This document shows positions 45,464 to 57,954 of a stretch of DNA of 64,000 bases, one piece after another. Made by a program: the position numbers and the translations under genes. The DNA is from Coenobita brevimanus. Taxonomy: Eukaryota > Arthropoda > Malacostraca > Decapoda > Coenobitidae. Within the stretch, counting starts at the first letter, position 1, and each line of letters starts with the position of its first letter. The notes below the pieces were generated by a model. The model was not told where the DNA came from and ran no database searches. It worked only from the letters and a program-made list of their open reading frames with translations. The stretch is from the NCBI GenBank assembly GCA_032717465.1, contig CM064670.1, forward strand, positions 14,662,431 through 14,726,430, written 5' to 3'.

Positions 45464-45467
45464 TTAA

Positions 45468-46128
45468 AACAGTCAGAATATCAAAATTCACTTTTATTTT
45501 ATCTGTTTAATCATGGGAGTACAGTGGTACAGAGAAATACAAGAGCAATAAGATATTTACTGCATATACTTCTGTAAATAACATTGTTCTTTTATTATAA
45601 GTAAAAATGGGTCTGATAACATAGGGGGTGTACGTCCCCCAGCCTCCCCCCCTCCCTAAATCCGTGACTGCTTGAAGTGGTGCGTAGTATGCAGTGAAGT
45701 GTTCCAGGGTTTTATGTGTAACTTACATGAAGGGGATTTGGTGTCTTCATTTGTGTATACATTTCTTCAGTTTAATAACAAGGTATTTGTCCTGATTTCA
45801 GAGTAGTTCTGATGCAAATGTATCGTCATATAATTTTTCTTTTCCTTTTATACTCGTCTTATTTACTTTATAGAGTTGTATTGTTATATCATTATTAAGT
45901 TCTGGTGTCCACACATCTATTGCCTATAAAGTTTAGTGATTGTGTCGTGTGCCTGTGCTTTGCTTGAACTATGTAGTTTTTTTTTTTGTTCATATGCAAG
46001 TGTCAGGTGTTTTTTGACAAGTTTTGTAAAGTTTTCCTCTGGGTTTTGCAACAAGTCAAGCATGAGTTCTCTTGTGAGGTAATTTCCCTCTTGTAGAGCA
46101 TGTATACAACCATCACCTTAAGTTTTTT
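45468..46128 (+). repeat. Duplicated locus block resumed
   Basis: Aligns with 8484-9140. The right part of the split hAT-like MITE ends at about 45670. The last 160 bp are nearly identical to copy 1, while the earlier part is more diverged. Confidence 0.8.
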
Positions 46129-48305
46129 TAATGCAAGGAAGACGGAACCACCCGGGAGCCCGCAAACCATTCCTTCCATGAAAAAAAAGCAAAAAGAATA
46201 CAGAAGAGAGCCAAATTCAAGATCGTTCATTTCGAGATGCCTGGACACACTGCGTTTGAAAGACTGGAGATCATAAGTACTGGCAGGAAATACAGACAGA
46301 GGGAGACAGTTCCAGAGTTGACCTGTTGCATAAATAAAGGACTGGGAGTAACGGTTAACTCTTGCATTAGACAGATGGAGAGAAAAGGGATGAGAGTTTG
46401 TTGCTAGACGGGTGATACGCGCCCGTCGTACAGGTGGAGAGATGCAAGCAGACAGTTCAGAGGAGCAGTGACCACTAAGGTAGCAATAGAAAAGAGATAA
46501 AGATGCAACAGTGCGGCGAAGAGACAGAGGTTGAAGGGAGCAAGTAAGAGGAGGAGTGTTAATGAGATGAAAAGTCTTTGACTTCACCCTATTGAGAAGA
46601 GCTGTATGTGGGGAGCCTCCCTACTCATAAGAGTTGTACTCTACACAGGGACGAATAAAACCCGTGTATGAAGTCAACAACTGTGCAGGGGTAAAGAAGG
46701 TAAGGAGTTGGCTTAGCACACCTAATCTCCTGGAAGCAGATTTTATAAGAAATATAATATGATCCTTCCAATTTAAGTCCCGAGAGAATGAAACCCCAAG
46801 TATATTTAAAGATGATGCAGGATTGAGCTGGATATTGTTTAAAATTAGAGGGTACTCCTGTGGAAGATTTTGTGGAGTTAATAGGTGTAAGAACTGAGTG
46901 TTTGATGCATTAAAAACAAGAAAATTACTTTTTCCCCAGTCAGAGATATGAGCCAAGTCAGACTTACGTGTGCCATAGCCTCATCCCTTCTTTGCTGAAG
47001 TAACCGCTGAGATGGACGTTGCGGGAAGCGAATGGGAAGTGGAAGGGTGGAATCATCAGCGTATGAGTGGATGGGGTTTGATGTATAGCGTAGAAGGTCA
47101 TTGATGAATAAAGGGAAGAGAGTTGGTGATAGGACAGTGCCCTGAGGAACACCACTGTTGATAGATCTAGGAGAAGAACGGTGGCGCCTACAGCATCAGC
47201 TATAGAACTACCAGAAAGGGAGCTATAGATGAACGCACAGACAGAAGGATAGAAACCGTAAGAGGGCAATTTGGAAATTAATGATCTATGCCAGACTCGA
47301 TTAAAAGCCTTTGAAATGTCAAATGCAGTGGCAAAGCTTTCGCTAAAGTCCCGAAAGGAAGTTGACCAGGAGTCTGAAAGGTAGGTGAGAAGATCGCCAG
47401 TGGAGCTTCCCTGACGGAACCCATACTGACGATCATAAAGAAGGTTGAGACAGGAAAGATGCTTTGAAACTTTTCTGTTACGAATAGGCTTGAAAACTTT
47501 TGGGATACAGGATGTTAAAGCAATTCGGCGATGGTTAGAGGGTTGGGAATGGTCACCCTTCTTTGGGACACGCTGAATGAGAGCAAACTTCCAGCAAGAA
47601 GGAAAGGTACAAGTTGATAGACAAAGGCGAAAGAGTTTACCTAGGCAGGATGAAAGCACAGAAGCACAGTTACAGAGGACAACAGGAGGGACCCCATCAG
47701 GCCCATATGCCTTGTTAGTATTGAGGCCAGTGATGGCAAAAATACATCAGCTGAAGAAATTTTAATGTCACCCATGAGGAAGTGAGGGGGGGAACTGATT
47801 GAGGAACAGCACCGGAAGTGTCTAAGATGGAATTGGAGGAGAAAGTCTGAGCGAAGAGGTCTGCTTTATCAGTAGAAGAAATAGCTACAGAGCTATCAGA
47901 GTGGAAACGAGGAGGGAAGGATGATATGGTAAAGTTGTTAGAAAGGTTTTTGGAAAGGTGCCAGAAGGAGTGGGAAGAATTCGAGTTGGAGAGTTCAGAG
48001 AATTTCCTACGGATGAAATTATTTTTAGCAGAGCGAAGAACAGACTTGGCACGATTCCGGGCAGAGGCCTAAAAAAGATGTGATTCAGGGGTGGGTTGGC
48101 TCCGGTACCTTTTGTGGGCTTTCTCCTTCTTGTGGACAGCATTAGGACAAGTATGATTAAACCAAGGCATTTTTGCGTTAGTCAAAGGATATGAGAAAGA
48201 AATATATGCCTCCATGCCCGAGAGAATAACCTCCGTAATGCGCAATGCACACTCAGATGACTCCCGGTCATAGAAGCAATAATCATTCCAGGGAAAATCA
48301 AAGAA
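46129..48305 (-). mobile_element. LINE-C, 5'-truncated
   Basis: Read leftward: linker (48240-47880), RT start (VPKKGDHSQPSNHRRIALTS, RQYGFRQGSSTGDLL), motif A region ATAFDISKAFNRVWHRSL (canonical Asp present), and motif B traces (STVVFLRALSYHQLSS, degraded). Thumb follows (LNILGVSFSRDLNWKDHI, LTSYTGFIRPCVEYNS), then the C-terminal module (FHLINTPPLT, LRRTVASLSLFYCYL, YSQSFIYATGQLWNCLP, QSFKRSVSRHL). Frame changes occur at 46960, 46600 and around 47700. It belongs to the CR1/jockey superfamily. Its frame runs through a GGTTCCGTCTTCCTTGC 3' end into the flank. Copy 1 lacks it at 9140. Confidence 0.9.
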
Positions 48306-48312
48306 GTACTGC

Positions 48313-48606
48313 CTTGTGCTTCATTGTTATATACCTTGTGCTTCATTGTTATACCCCTTGTGCTTCATTGTTATATCCCTTGTGCTTCATTGTTATATCC
48401 CTTGTGCTTCATTGTTATATCCCTTGTGCTTCATTGTTATATCCCTTGTGCTTCATTGTTATATCCCTTGTGCTTCATTGTTATATCCCTTGTGCTTCAT
48501 TGTTATATCCCTTGTGCTTCATTGTTACATCCCTTGTGCTTCATTGTTATATCCCTTGTGCTTCACTGTTATATCCCTTGTGCTTCATTGTTACATCCCT
48601 TGTCAG
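48313..48606 (+). repeat. 22 bp tandem array, ~13 units
   Basis: Expanded version of 9141-9227. Three overlapping leucine/cysteine-rich frames of ~100-127 codons arise only because the unit lacks stops. Confidence 0.97.
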
Positions 48607-49012
48607 GTGGGATGAAGCTCCTAATTAATTGTCTCTACGGTGGGTACAAACTGAGGTGTATTTTGCTGCAATAAAAACAAGTCTATTGGCTTTATTTTCA
48701 CACGCCGGGATTTTCTCTATACGTGTTTTACTCTAACTTGGCCCAGATGATCGTCCTCTTGCAGCTTATTACACATAGCTCAGTGGCAGAAAAAGTGATA
48801 TGGCTCTACATCCCTTCCATAGCACTTCTTCATGACTAGCAATATAGTTTAGTGTTAATCCATTGTTACAACTCTGCATTCAGGATGGAGGGATGGCAGT
48901 TTTAGATCAATGACGAATACAAAGAATATAGTTAACTTTTGTACACAATGCCACGTCATTTCCAGGCATTATGGACGAGAATGCTATGCTCTGACTTTTT
49001 TTTTTTTTTTAA

Positions 49013-49632
49013 ATCATCTTCGCTACAACACTACAACCCTGACGTCATCATCCTCGCTGCAACAATACAACCCTGACGTCATCATCCTCGCTACAACACT
49101 ACAACCCTGACGTCATCATCCTCGCTACAACAATACAACCCTGACGTCATTATCCTCGCTACAACACTACAACCCTGACGTCATCATCCTCGCTACAACA
49201 CTACAACCCTGACGTCATTATCCTCGCTACAACACTACAACCCTGACGTCATCATCCTCGCTACAACACTACAACACTGACGTCATCATCCTCGCTACAA
49301 CACTACAACCCTGACGTCATTATCCTCGCTACAACACTACAACCCTGACGTCATCATCCTCGCTACAACACTACAACCCTGACGTCATCATCTTCGCTAC
49401 AACACTACAAACCTGACGTCATTATCCTCGCTATAACACTACAACCCTGACCTCATCATCCTCGCTACAACACTGACGTCATCATCCTCGCTACAACACT
49501 ACAACCCTGACCTCATCATCCTCGCTACAACACTGACGTCATCATCCTCGCTACAACACAACCCTGACGTCATCATCCTCGCTACAACACAACCCTGACG
49601 TCATCATCCTCGCTACAACACAACCCTAACGC
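49013..49632 (+). repeat. 34 bp tandem array with CRE palindromes, ~18 units
   Basis: Expanded version of 9632-9853. Most units keep TGACGTCA. Variant units lack ACTACAACCC or have GACCTCAT. Confidence 0.97.
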
Positions 49633-50733
49633 CAATGTAAACATTTCCTACAACCCCGACTTAGTGTTCAAGTTGTGAGAGTAGGCCAGTTCCGTCAAAT
49701 GAAGACAAACTGCCAATACCAAACTCAGTAACTCAAAGGAGACCCAAGCCTTGCCTAACTAACAAGGAATAGAATTTGGTATCTCGTGTCTACTTGGTAA
49801 AGAAGCAAATTAAGAAAAAACTGCACTGCTAATGGAAGAATGGTCATTTGTGAATACATCAGCACCACTTGCCTCAAGGTTTTGTATTGAACTTCTTCAC
49901 CAGCTAGACCAAATGAAATAATATTACTGTAGGTTAGTTAGGCTGGGCTTGGGTCTGGGCCTGTTACATTAGTTATAATAGTGCATACTAAATTTGGTTA
50001 CTTTCCCTAAGGTAGGTTTGGGTGGGTGGCTTTTTTTTTTTTTTTCTTAGCAGTTGTTTTCATTAATTTTTGACGAGTCATTTTTTGCCAAATTTAAAAC
50101 AATGTCCCTTCAAACCTAACATATAATAAGAACTGCCATACAAATTACCTCACTGGTTATTAGGTTAATGATTATACGGATAAACAAGTTATTAATTACC
50201 GCCTTCAACTGCACCATGTTGTTGCAAATTGATAAAACGTTGCTACTTACCGCCCTGCAAATCATTACCTCAGTGATGAAACCACATCATTATTTATGTA
50301 AATGATTCATTTCCACAAAGTGATCATGGACTTGACCTTTACCTATACCAATTGTAACATTAAGCAATATTTCCACCTGTTTGGTGCCACAGAAATATTG
50401 CGTTTGACTTGGGATGAAAGTAAACAAGATGTTGGTACTTTAGTACATTATACTTCTGGGGACAGTTCTTTCATTACATATATTTCTTAGTCCGCAGTTT
50501 TCCTAATGTTTATTTTTCATTCTTTTACTTTTTTTTTTTCAAAATAATACATTTTAAAGTCATCATTTTTTAAAGCAAATGAATAAGTGAAACATTTTTT
50601 GTTACCAGTCTGGCATGTCTACATATATCCGTCGCGGCGGGATTGTCGCCATTTCTCAGGCAAACATCGAGCGGGTCGGACGTTGGTTAGCGTCGTCGTT
50701 GATTAGGTTAGTTTTACTTAGTATTATTTCGTC
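49633..50733. other. Conserved non-coding part of the duplicated core, copy 2
   Basis: Near-identical to 9854-10979, including the 62-codon frame at 50302-50490. Confidence 0.6.
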
Positions 50734-51378
50734 GAAATGATTCCCGAGGTTGACATTTTGCTCGAATACTACCCTGTATTGCAAAATATGAGCACACTGC
50801 TGATGGGAGACATAATTTAGTTGTTGGAAAAGACTGGGTACAGGAAGAGATGGCGTATTGTGAAATGCGATGAGTTGTATTCTTTCGTTTTGGAGCCTGG
50901 GAGCGGAGCTATTCTGTTTTGTACTGGCCAAACAGAGCAGGACTGGGCACCTGGCATGGTGGGGAGCCGGCTAAAAGAGGAAGGTTTGCACATATACACA
51001 TTGTGGCGTGGCCGAGATGGAGATTTGGTATACTTCAACTCGGCAGTTACCTCCAGAGGCCCGCCACAGGCAGTGAGTTTAGCGTATGCAAGGATGGGGC
51101 GGCCACGGATGACTATGTTGAAGGAACGTTGGCAGGGTTATGGCACAAGATCCTGCACCTATCACACAATGGCATTTATAAAGTACGCATCCACTCACTT
51201 GGCAGTCCCATCAAAGCTGTTACTGACGCTGTATAAGGGCGTTATGGGTGGATGCAGGGACGTGAAAGCTGTTAGGACAGTAAACAAGATGTTGTCGGCG
51301 GTAAACATGCCCCTAAAGAAGTATAAGCCAAACGACCCCACCTCACATCGGTTATATCTGCACTTGCCTGGACGGTGA
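50734..51378 (+). CDS. Unidentified frame(s) in duplicated core, copy 2
   Basis: Counterpart of 10980-11621. The ATG frame MIPEVDILLEYYPVLQNMST is unchanged. The 184/185-codon frame has Cys for Ser in RIVKCDELYSF and Ser for Leu near its end. The first 95 bp unit again ends the frame at LPGR. No known domain. Confidence 0.2.
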
Positions 51379-51469
51379 ACAAGATGTTGTCGGCGGTAAA
51401 CATGCCCCTAAAGAAGTATAAGCCAAACGACCCCACCTCACATCGGTTATATCTGCACTTGCCTAAACC
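51280..51469 (+). repeat. 95 bp tandem duplication, copy 2
   Basis: Same arrangement as 11523-11712. Confidence 0.9.
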
Positions 51470-51557
51470 ACACAATGGCCACCACAGATCCCACGCCACC
51501 CAGGCCAAACCCACCACCACCCGACGGTTCTTTATGCCTCTTGGGTTTGGACCACTG

Positions 51558-52285
51558 GCTTCCTGGGCCATGTTAACTTACGGTACCTGAATGAGGCCAT
51601 CGCCGCTGCACTGGACTAAGCAATGTAACACTGGCTTCCTGGGCCATGTTAACTTACGGTACCTGAATGAGGCCATCGCCGCTGCACTGGACTAAGCAAT
51701 GTAACACTGGCTTCCTGGGCCATGTTAACTTACGGTACCTGAATCAGGCCATCGCCGCTGCACTGGACTAAGCAATGTAACACTGGTTTCCTGGGCCATG
51801 TTAACTTACGGTACCTGAATGAGGCCATCGCCGCTGCGCTGGACTAAGCAATATATCACTGGCTTCCTGGGTCATGTTAACTTACGGTACCTGAATGAGG
51901 CCATCGCCGCTGCACTGGACTAAGCAATGTGACACTGGCTTCCTGGGCCATGTTACGGTACCTGAATCAGGCCATCGCCGCTGCACTGGACTAAGCAATG
52001 TAACACTGGTTTCCTGGGTCATGTTAACTTACGGTACCTGAATCAGGCCATCGCCGCTGCACTGGACTAAGCAATGTAACACTGGTTTCCTGGGTCATGT
52101 TAACTTACGGTACCTGAATCAGGCCATCGCCGCTGCACTGGACTAAGCAATGTAACACTGGTTTCTTGGGTCATGTTAACTTACGGTACCTGAATCAGGC
52201 CATCGCCGCTGCACTGGATTAAGCAATGTAACACTGGTTTCTTGGGCATGTTAACTTACGGTACCTGAATCACGCCAACGCCGCT
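51558..52285 (+). repeat. 76 bp tandem array, ~10 units
   Basis: Same unit as 11801-12232. One unit has a short internal deletion near 51953. Confidence 0.96.
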
Positions 52286-52369
52286 GGACTGTGTTATGCA
52301 AGTTAACAGGCCTTATCTATCCTAGTCTGAAAGACGATCCAATTAATATCCCTCGTCTTTGAAAGGGAA

Positions 52370-53690
52370 GCACTTGAGAAGTGAATTAATTGTTATAAAA
52401 TTTGCCATAACTTTTGACCAAGTAAACCCTCAGATTTATTAATTTTGCCTCCCCCTGTAGGAGTATGAGGCCACATATTTGAACTTCTTCCAACTGCAGA
52501 AACTGAGGCAAGTAAACGATTCTTGTGTCCTTCACTACTGCTGTCGTAGTTGACGCTTGAGACCTTAATTCAGTTTAATACCAAAGCTTACTCAGATCCT
52601 GCATAATATTTTTTGTAGTCCGTAACGCTTTCCTCCCGAACTCAGTCTAAGTCATTGCAGAGCTACTGTGTGTACAGTAATATGTGCCTCTGCTTCATGC
52701 CTGACACCCTCAACCAGTCATTCATATAGGCATTCATTAAGTCCACCTTGACTGGCGTGTCATTTAAAGCCAAATGGGTCTCGATTCCTACTATTTTTTT
52801 CTCCCCCCCCCCAGGTGAAGATGCGCATGACAGGTTGGTGATCGTTGGCTGAGTGCTCAATGTCAGAATAACAGCGTTGTTTTTCAGATAATTACTAGGG
52901 TTCGATTCACATTCCCGGTAATTATTTGAAATAAAATGATGTTATTTGGATATATTGCATTCAGCCATTCATCATCAACCTGTCAAGTGCATCTTTGCCT
53001 TTAAAAAAAAAAAAAAAAAAAGTATGGCGTGTAGTGTGCTTCTGATGGGTGCAGAGCAAACTGACCCAAACTCACACCGATAATATCATTACCGTACCTA
53101 AACACAGACAATCCCCAGCTGACATCCCCACTCTTACAAGATCCTAATCAACACTAAGCCCACACTGACTCCTCCCATCCCGTTCAATTTGTACTAAAAT
53201 GGTCAGTTATTCGATCTGTGGTACTCGTACTTAATGCGTTTACCAAAAAGTTTCATATGCTTAATTTTGTTTCCGATTTTTTTTTTTTTTTTTTTTTTTG
53301 TGAAAGTTGCTCTTTTGTATACAGTATATAGAAATTTATTTGTATTTTTCAGAAAGTGGTACGCTATTTCATTAAGAAATTATTGTTATTTTTTTTTAAT
53401 CAAGTGCCCAGTTAGAGCCGTCTACATTTTTCTGTTAAGATTATACCGAAAAATCTGTTGTGGTTACGATGTTCTAAAACCATAGGTGCAACGAAGCCTG
53501 TGGTACTCTTCGGAGGCTTTGTCATACTTCTTGCCATATTTCTTCACACAACATGTGAAAAATCAGTTCGGAGTGCCGGCCTTCCATAGATGCGATGCTT
53601 GAGGTGAATGAAGGCTTTTCAGTTAGGTAATGCTGGGACCAATGCACAGTATGTTTAGTTTATTGGGCCACATCATTCTGACAGTAATGT
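52370..53690. other. Diverged right flank of the duplicated locus
   Basis: Aligns with 12310-13117 plus 14211-14790. At ~53120 it reads CCACTCTTACAAGATCC where copy 1 has the mariner. There is a poly-T run at 53278-53299. No gene. Confidence 0.7.
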
Positions 53691-54528
53691 CAGAAGCATG
53701 TCTTCATAAGCTTGCAGCAATTGCAACAAGATCTTCATAGAAAGTGTCAGCATCTAAAACTGTCTCCTGAGAGTTAATATATCAGTCCCTTGAAATCTCA
53801 TGTAATTTACGTGAGCAAAGGCCCAGCAACTGTTTTCCGTTAATGGAATTTCCATTGTGGCTCCAGTCCTCGTAACAGGCCATACTCGGAATTTATTTAC
53901 GGTCAAGCATCTCCGATCCCTTCATTAGCCGTGTTTTTGTCGTCCAAGCTAACGGATGGGATTCAAAGCCATCTTCGGTGAAACCAAGTTGCGCTGTGTT
54001 TGTCGGCCAAAGTGATACGAAGTCGGCCCAAGCATTTGTCATCGAAACCAAGACCGTCTTCGTATCTCACCCATAACCCAAGCATGGTCGGGAGCAGTCT
54101 TCGTGCAGCTTTGGAAGGGTGAGAATGGCCAGCATGGACACGTAAGTGAATCTGAATTGAAATGTTGTAAAAGGTACAAAGTGCTTACGCAACAAAAGAA
54201 GGTGGTGGGTCTTGCCATACACCTTTAGCCAAGACAGTTACAAACAGGAAATTAGCACTATGTACATAAAATTAGGATGCAGGTGGCTAATATTAACGAC
54301 ATAGCCATTTCAGCAAAAATAAGGCCTATGTGTAAATTGCATAATAGATGATCTTCGGGTAACACCTGTTTACATTGTGATCGGCAAGTGTAATTTTTCG
54401 GATCTACATATTCTGAAGAGAAATATTAAGAATACATTAGTTAAGAAAAAAGGACACAAAAAATCCCACAAATACTGAAACATGGATGCACTTGATGGAG
54501 AAATAATGTGGCAGAGGGGAAGACAAAT
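53691..54528. other. Repeat fragments, no gene
   Basis: Pieces of the 25.8 kb MITE arm (54160-54240) and of a repeat shared with 26250-26310 (53690-53760). Confidence 0.5.
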
Positions 54529-54900
54529 CATTGAGCTCTACAGTATAGTATGAAGGGGCTATCTCCGTTGCATGTGACTTTGGCCTCCACATTGAAACAC
54601 CCACACTTGTCACCTCCACCATGGTAATGTAATTGGAACAGTGTTTTTAACTTGCTGTTTCTATTTCGCTGTTGTTTACGTAAGCTGGGCATTAGGCCAT
54701 GGCACTACATTTTAGCTGCGCAGTGGACCATGGAGCTATATTTTCCGAATTCACTGGCTGATTCCGAAAGCCGCGAGCGTCGGGTGTAGTTTATAATAAT
54801 TATAATCACCGCTGCCCTGGGCCCCTGGCGGCGGGCACACAAACTACGCGGGTAACGCGGCGCTACCCATGAGACTCTTCATACCAAGGCCTAAAGAATA
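54529..54900. mobile_element. MITE, copy 2 (diverged)
   Basis: Aligns with 20886-21240 (shared CATTGAAACACCC, GGCCATGGCACTA, CCCTGGGCCCCTGGCGGCG). A 45 bp local duplication (AGGCCATGGCACTA.../GGACCATGGAGCTA) is present. Confidence 0.7.
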
Positions 54901-54967
54901 CAATCTTTAGGTCTTGCTTCATACTGTAGACCTTTTCCAGTAACGTCGCAGAATCACGTGACTTTTG

Positions 54968-54969
<2 letters not shown>

Positions 54970-55007
<38 letters not shown>

Positions 55008-55042
55008 TAAACCAAAAATTATACATCTCTCTCTCTCTCTCT
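54970..55042. repeat. (TA)n and (CT)n microsatellites
   Basis: TA repeats 54970-55004 and CT repeats 55027-55042. Confidence 0.95.
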
Positions 55043-57954
55043 GTCCAGTATGATATTTATTCAGAAAGTTACAGAGTACTTATGCAACAGAAGAAGGTGG
55101 TTTTGCTACCCACCTCCCTCAACAAACACCATTTTTTTTTTTTTTTAAATCGGGCATAAAATCACGATCTGTAATAATTATTAGCTGTAGTATGCGTTGA
55201 AAGATGTGAATGGGTATTCCATACCGGAGTGAGTAATAATAGCAGCAGGGCTGTTTCTAGCCTTTTGGGGGCCCTAGGCAGAATGCTGTTTGGGGGCCAC
55301 TATCTCATGAAACTATGGTGGGGGGATTCCAAACCATCTAAGGTGATCAGGGGGCATGCATTTAACATTTAAATACTTCAATTTGAGGCACTTTATGAGG
55401 TAAAATAGGCTAGATCGGTGACAAACTCTTAATATCTTTTATTTTAACACTCCAGTAAAAAAAACTCAAGTTGACCCTACAAAAATGCTAATAAATGTGA
55501 CACACTGGGGCTCCCCTACAGCCAGGATTTACTGAATCTGCATTGTAACATCTCCCAAATGCAAATAAATGAGACAAGATGATGTTTTTTCCTGAAAATC
55601 TTATTTTCTATTCTTAGGAAATGTTAAACTTGTTAAAAAATCTAAATTAGGCAAACATTGCAACTGAAATTCTAAACATATAAAAATATCCCACATTTTT
55701 CAGGAGGCTGGTATTCCCTCAGTAACACAGATCTGCATGATCAGTCTTCAAAACTTCTGCCTTCTGGCTTTTTTAAAAGCAAAGTCATTGATGACATCAT
55801 CGTATGATAGCTGCTTGCCAATCTCGTGATTGATACTGATGATTGCAAGTCCACTGAGGCGATTCTGTCCCATGGATGACCTCAGGTAGGTCTTAATGAG
55901 CTTTAGTTTTGAAAAGCTCCTCTCTGCTGAGGCCACGGTCACAGGAAGAGTGCAGGCTATTCTCAGAGCAATCCACAGATTGGGGTACAGTTACTTCAGC
56001 TGCTTTTTGTGGATGTGGGAGAGAAGCTGTAGTGCAGTCATGTCACTTGAAGGCAGGCTTGGCAAGTTGCTGATTTCAAGAGCCAGTTCTTTCCCATCAA
56101 TGTCTTTTTCATCTTCGGTACTTAATGTGCTGCAGAGCTCGTCACACTGGTTGGACAGTGCCTCACCATCCAATTCTTTAAAGTAACGCAGCACTCCAAA
56201 TCTGGATCTCATTTCAACCAGGCTTTCAAACCTTTCCTTTAATGACTCAGTAGTGGTGTCCACAACCACATTAAAGAACATAATTTCTAGTCTTTTCATG
56301 GCATCTCTGATAGGCTCGTCTGGGTCTTCATAGGCAAAGTGTTTCCTTGTGCTTCTGAGCCTTTTCTCCTTAAGTACAGCCTCCACATTCATCTCGTCAC
56401 ATATGTCTTTAGCAGAGGCCTGAGCTGCAGAAAAGCCAGTGTCTCTGAATCTTGTCAGTGAGGTTTTTGCCTTCATGAGGAGGTCAACTGCTACATCAAG
56501 TTGCATTGTGGCAGACTGCAGGAGCTTGCTTATATGGTTTACTTGGTGGAGGATATCATACCATACCACTGTACAAATGTGGAACCGGTATGACCCAACC
56601 TCCTCGGCCAAAGCCTGTGCTTCTACCTTGGTCAGGGCATCTGTGGCTTTGTCCCTGACCTCCAGCAGTGCCTCCCTTATGTTAGGGGCCTGGTACCGCA
56701 CAGCCTCAATGCTGTTAATACGGCTCTCCCACCTCGTTTCACTCCAAGATTTCAGTGTCAGAGTCACACGGTCCTTCAAGATTGCCCATTTTTGTGGTGC
56801 TACTGAGAACAGGTTATACAGTTTTTGTATATTGCCAAAGTAGATAACGGCATCTGTGGACCCTTTTGCTGCATCAGCCACAACCAAGTTCAGTGTATGT
56901 GCCCCACATGGAACAAAAAGTGCACGAAGATTTTTCTCCAGCAGCCTTGCTTGTACACCTTTGTTCCTCCCCTTCATGTTGGCCCCATTGTCATACGACT
57001 TTCCTCTGCAGTCGTCAAAAGGAATATTCAGCTCCTCAAGCCCATTCAAAATCAAAGAGGATAAACCAAGACCTGTTGTTTGGGAAGCCACAAGAAATCC
57101 TAGAAAGTGTTCCTTGATTTCCGGTGCTTCATCATCGTCCATTCTAACAATCCTTATGATGACCGACATCCGCTCTTGGTGGCTTAAGTCAGGAGTACAA
57201 TCTAAAATGACTGAATAATATTTGGACCGCTTAATTTCAGCCACCACTGTGTCCAATATTTTCCCACTGATTGAAGCAATCAGCTCATTTTGGATCTCAT
57301 TTCCAAGATAGCTGGAATGACTGAACTGCCCACTTTCCACACGATCAATGTGCTTCTTCATTACAGGATCAAATTTGGCAAGCAGCTCCACCTCTTTTAA
57401 GAAGTTTCCATTGTGTTGCTGGTGTAATGTGTTTGTAGACCCCCTCAATGCAAGATTTCTCTCAGCTAGATTGTATGATACAGATTAAGCAGGTCAGGAC
57501 ATCTCTCCAGTGCTTCTTCTCAGCTTCTAAAAGTGTCCTTTCGGCTTGATCTATGGTCGTGCCTGTTTGTAGACGCAGTTTCAAATCCTTCCACGTTGCC
57601 ATATGGGATGTGTGCTCTGGACTGATTTCATGACTTTTCTGAAGTGTACCAATGTTCCTCCAGTCAGAAAGCCCCTCTGTCATTAATTTATAGTCATTTC
57701 TTGAGAATAGCTTGCAGCAATAGCAGTAAACTGCATCGTTTTTTCTCGAGTAGGTAAGCCAAGTCCGCCTTATCTTTTCCCCATTCACTAATGTCCTGTA
57801 GAAATAATGGTGATGGAAGCTTCTGCCATCTTCTCTTTTGGGAAATGTGAAATCCGGGCTAATCTGAAATGGTCCTCTACCTACTAGGTCTGTCCTGACT
57901 GAATCTAATAGAAGTGAAGGCCAATCACGTGGATCAATTGGTTGACCAAATGCA

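Larger units (their letters stand above)
33477..45467. mobile_element. TTAA-flanked 12 kb element (piggyBac-type ends)
   Basis: TTAA at 33477-33480 and 45464-45467 flank ends that read inward as CCCCTTAAGACCGCAATTG and CCCCTTAAGTCCTAATCGC. These are short imperfect inverted repeats of about 12 bp (CCCCTTAAG.CC). The copy-1 counterpart lacks the insert, and so does the hAT-like MITE that it splits. TTAA target choice is typical of the piggyBac superfamily. No piggyBac transposase is visible. After removing the nested I-like LINE, about 5.6 kb remains, made of a satellite-like region, a giant hairpin and a GC-rich right end. It is either non-autonomous or an unknown TTAA element. Confidence 0.75.
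29806..53690 (+). repeat. Long duplicated locus, copy 2 (with nested insertions)
   Basis: The same ordered blocks as 6218-14790, separated by an RTE LINE (30131-33190), a TTAA-flanked 12 kb element (33481-45463) and LINE-C (46129-48305). About 17 kb of its 24 kb is inserted sequence. At 29891-29905 the sequence runs unbroken through the site where copy 1 holds LINE-B, and at about 53120 through the site of the mariner. Confidence 0.85.

Noticed and set aside
33477..45467. Polinton/Maverick-type virus-like element
   Set aside because: No polymerase B, integrase or capsid-like frames, and the target is TTAA rather than a 5-6 bp duplication.
46119..48320. Exact target-site duplication for LINE-C
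   Set aside because: Only CCTT is plausibly shared at both ends. The right side merges with the 22 bp array, so no duplication can be claimed.
48245..48674. Three overlapping 99-127 codon hydrophobic frames
   Set aside because: Produced by the stop-free 22 bp tandem repeat in all three frames. Copy number changes freely between the two loci.
49013..49632. Regular 34 bp repeats resembling a CRISPR array
   Set aside because: Units are contiguous with no unique spacers, and the context is eukaryotic. It is a minisatellite.
56439..57218. Plus-strand frames across the hAT region
   Set aside because: Antisense to the transposase, which has recognisable domains.
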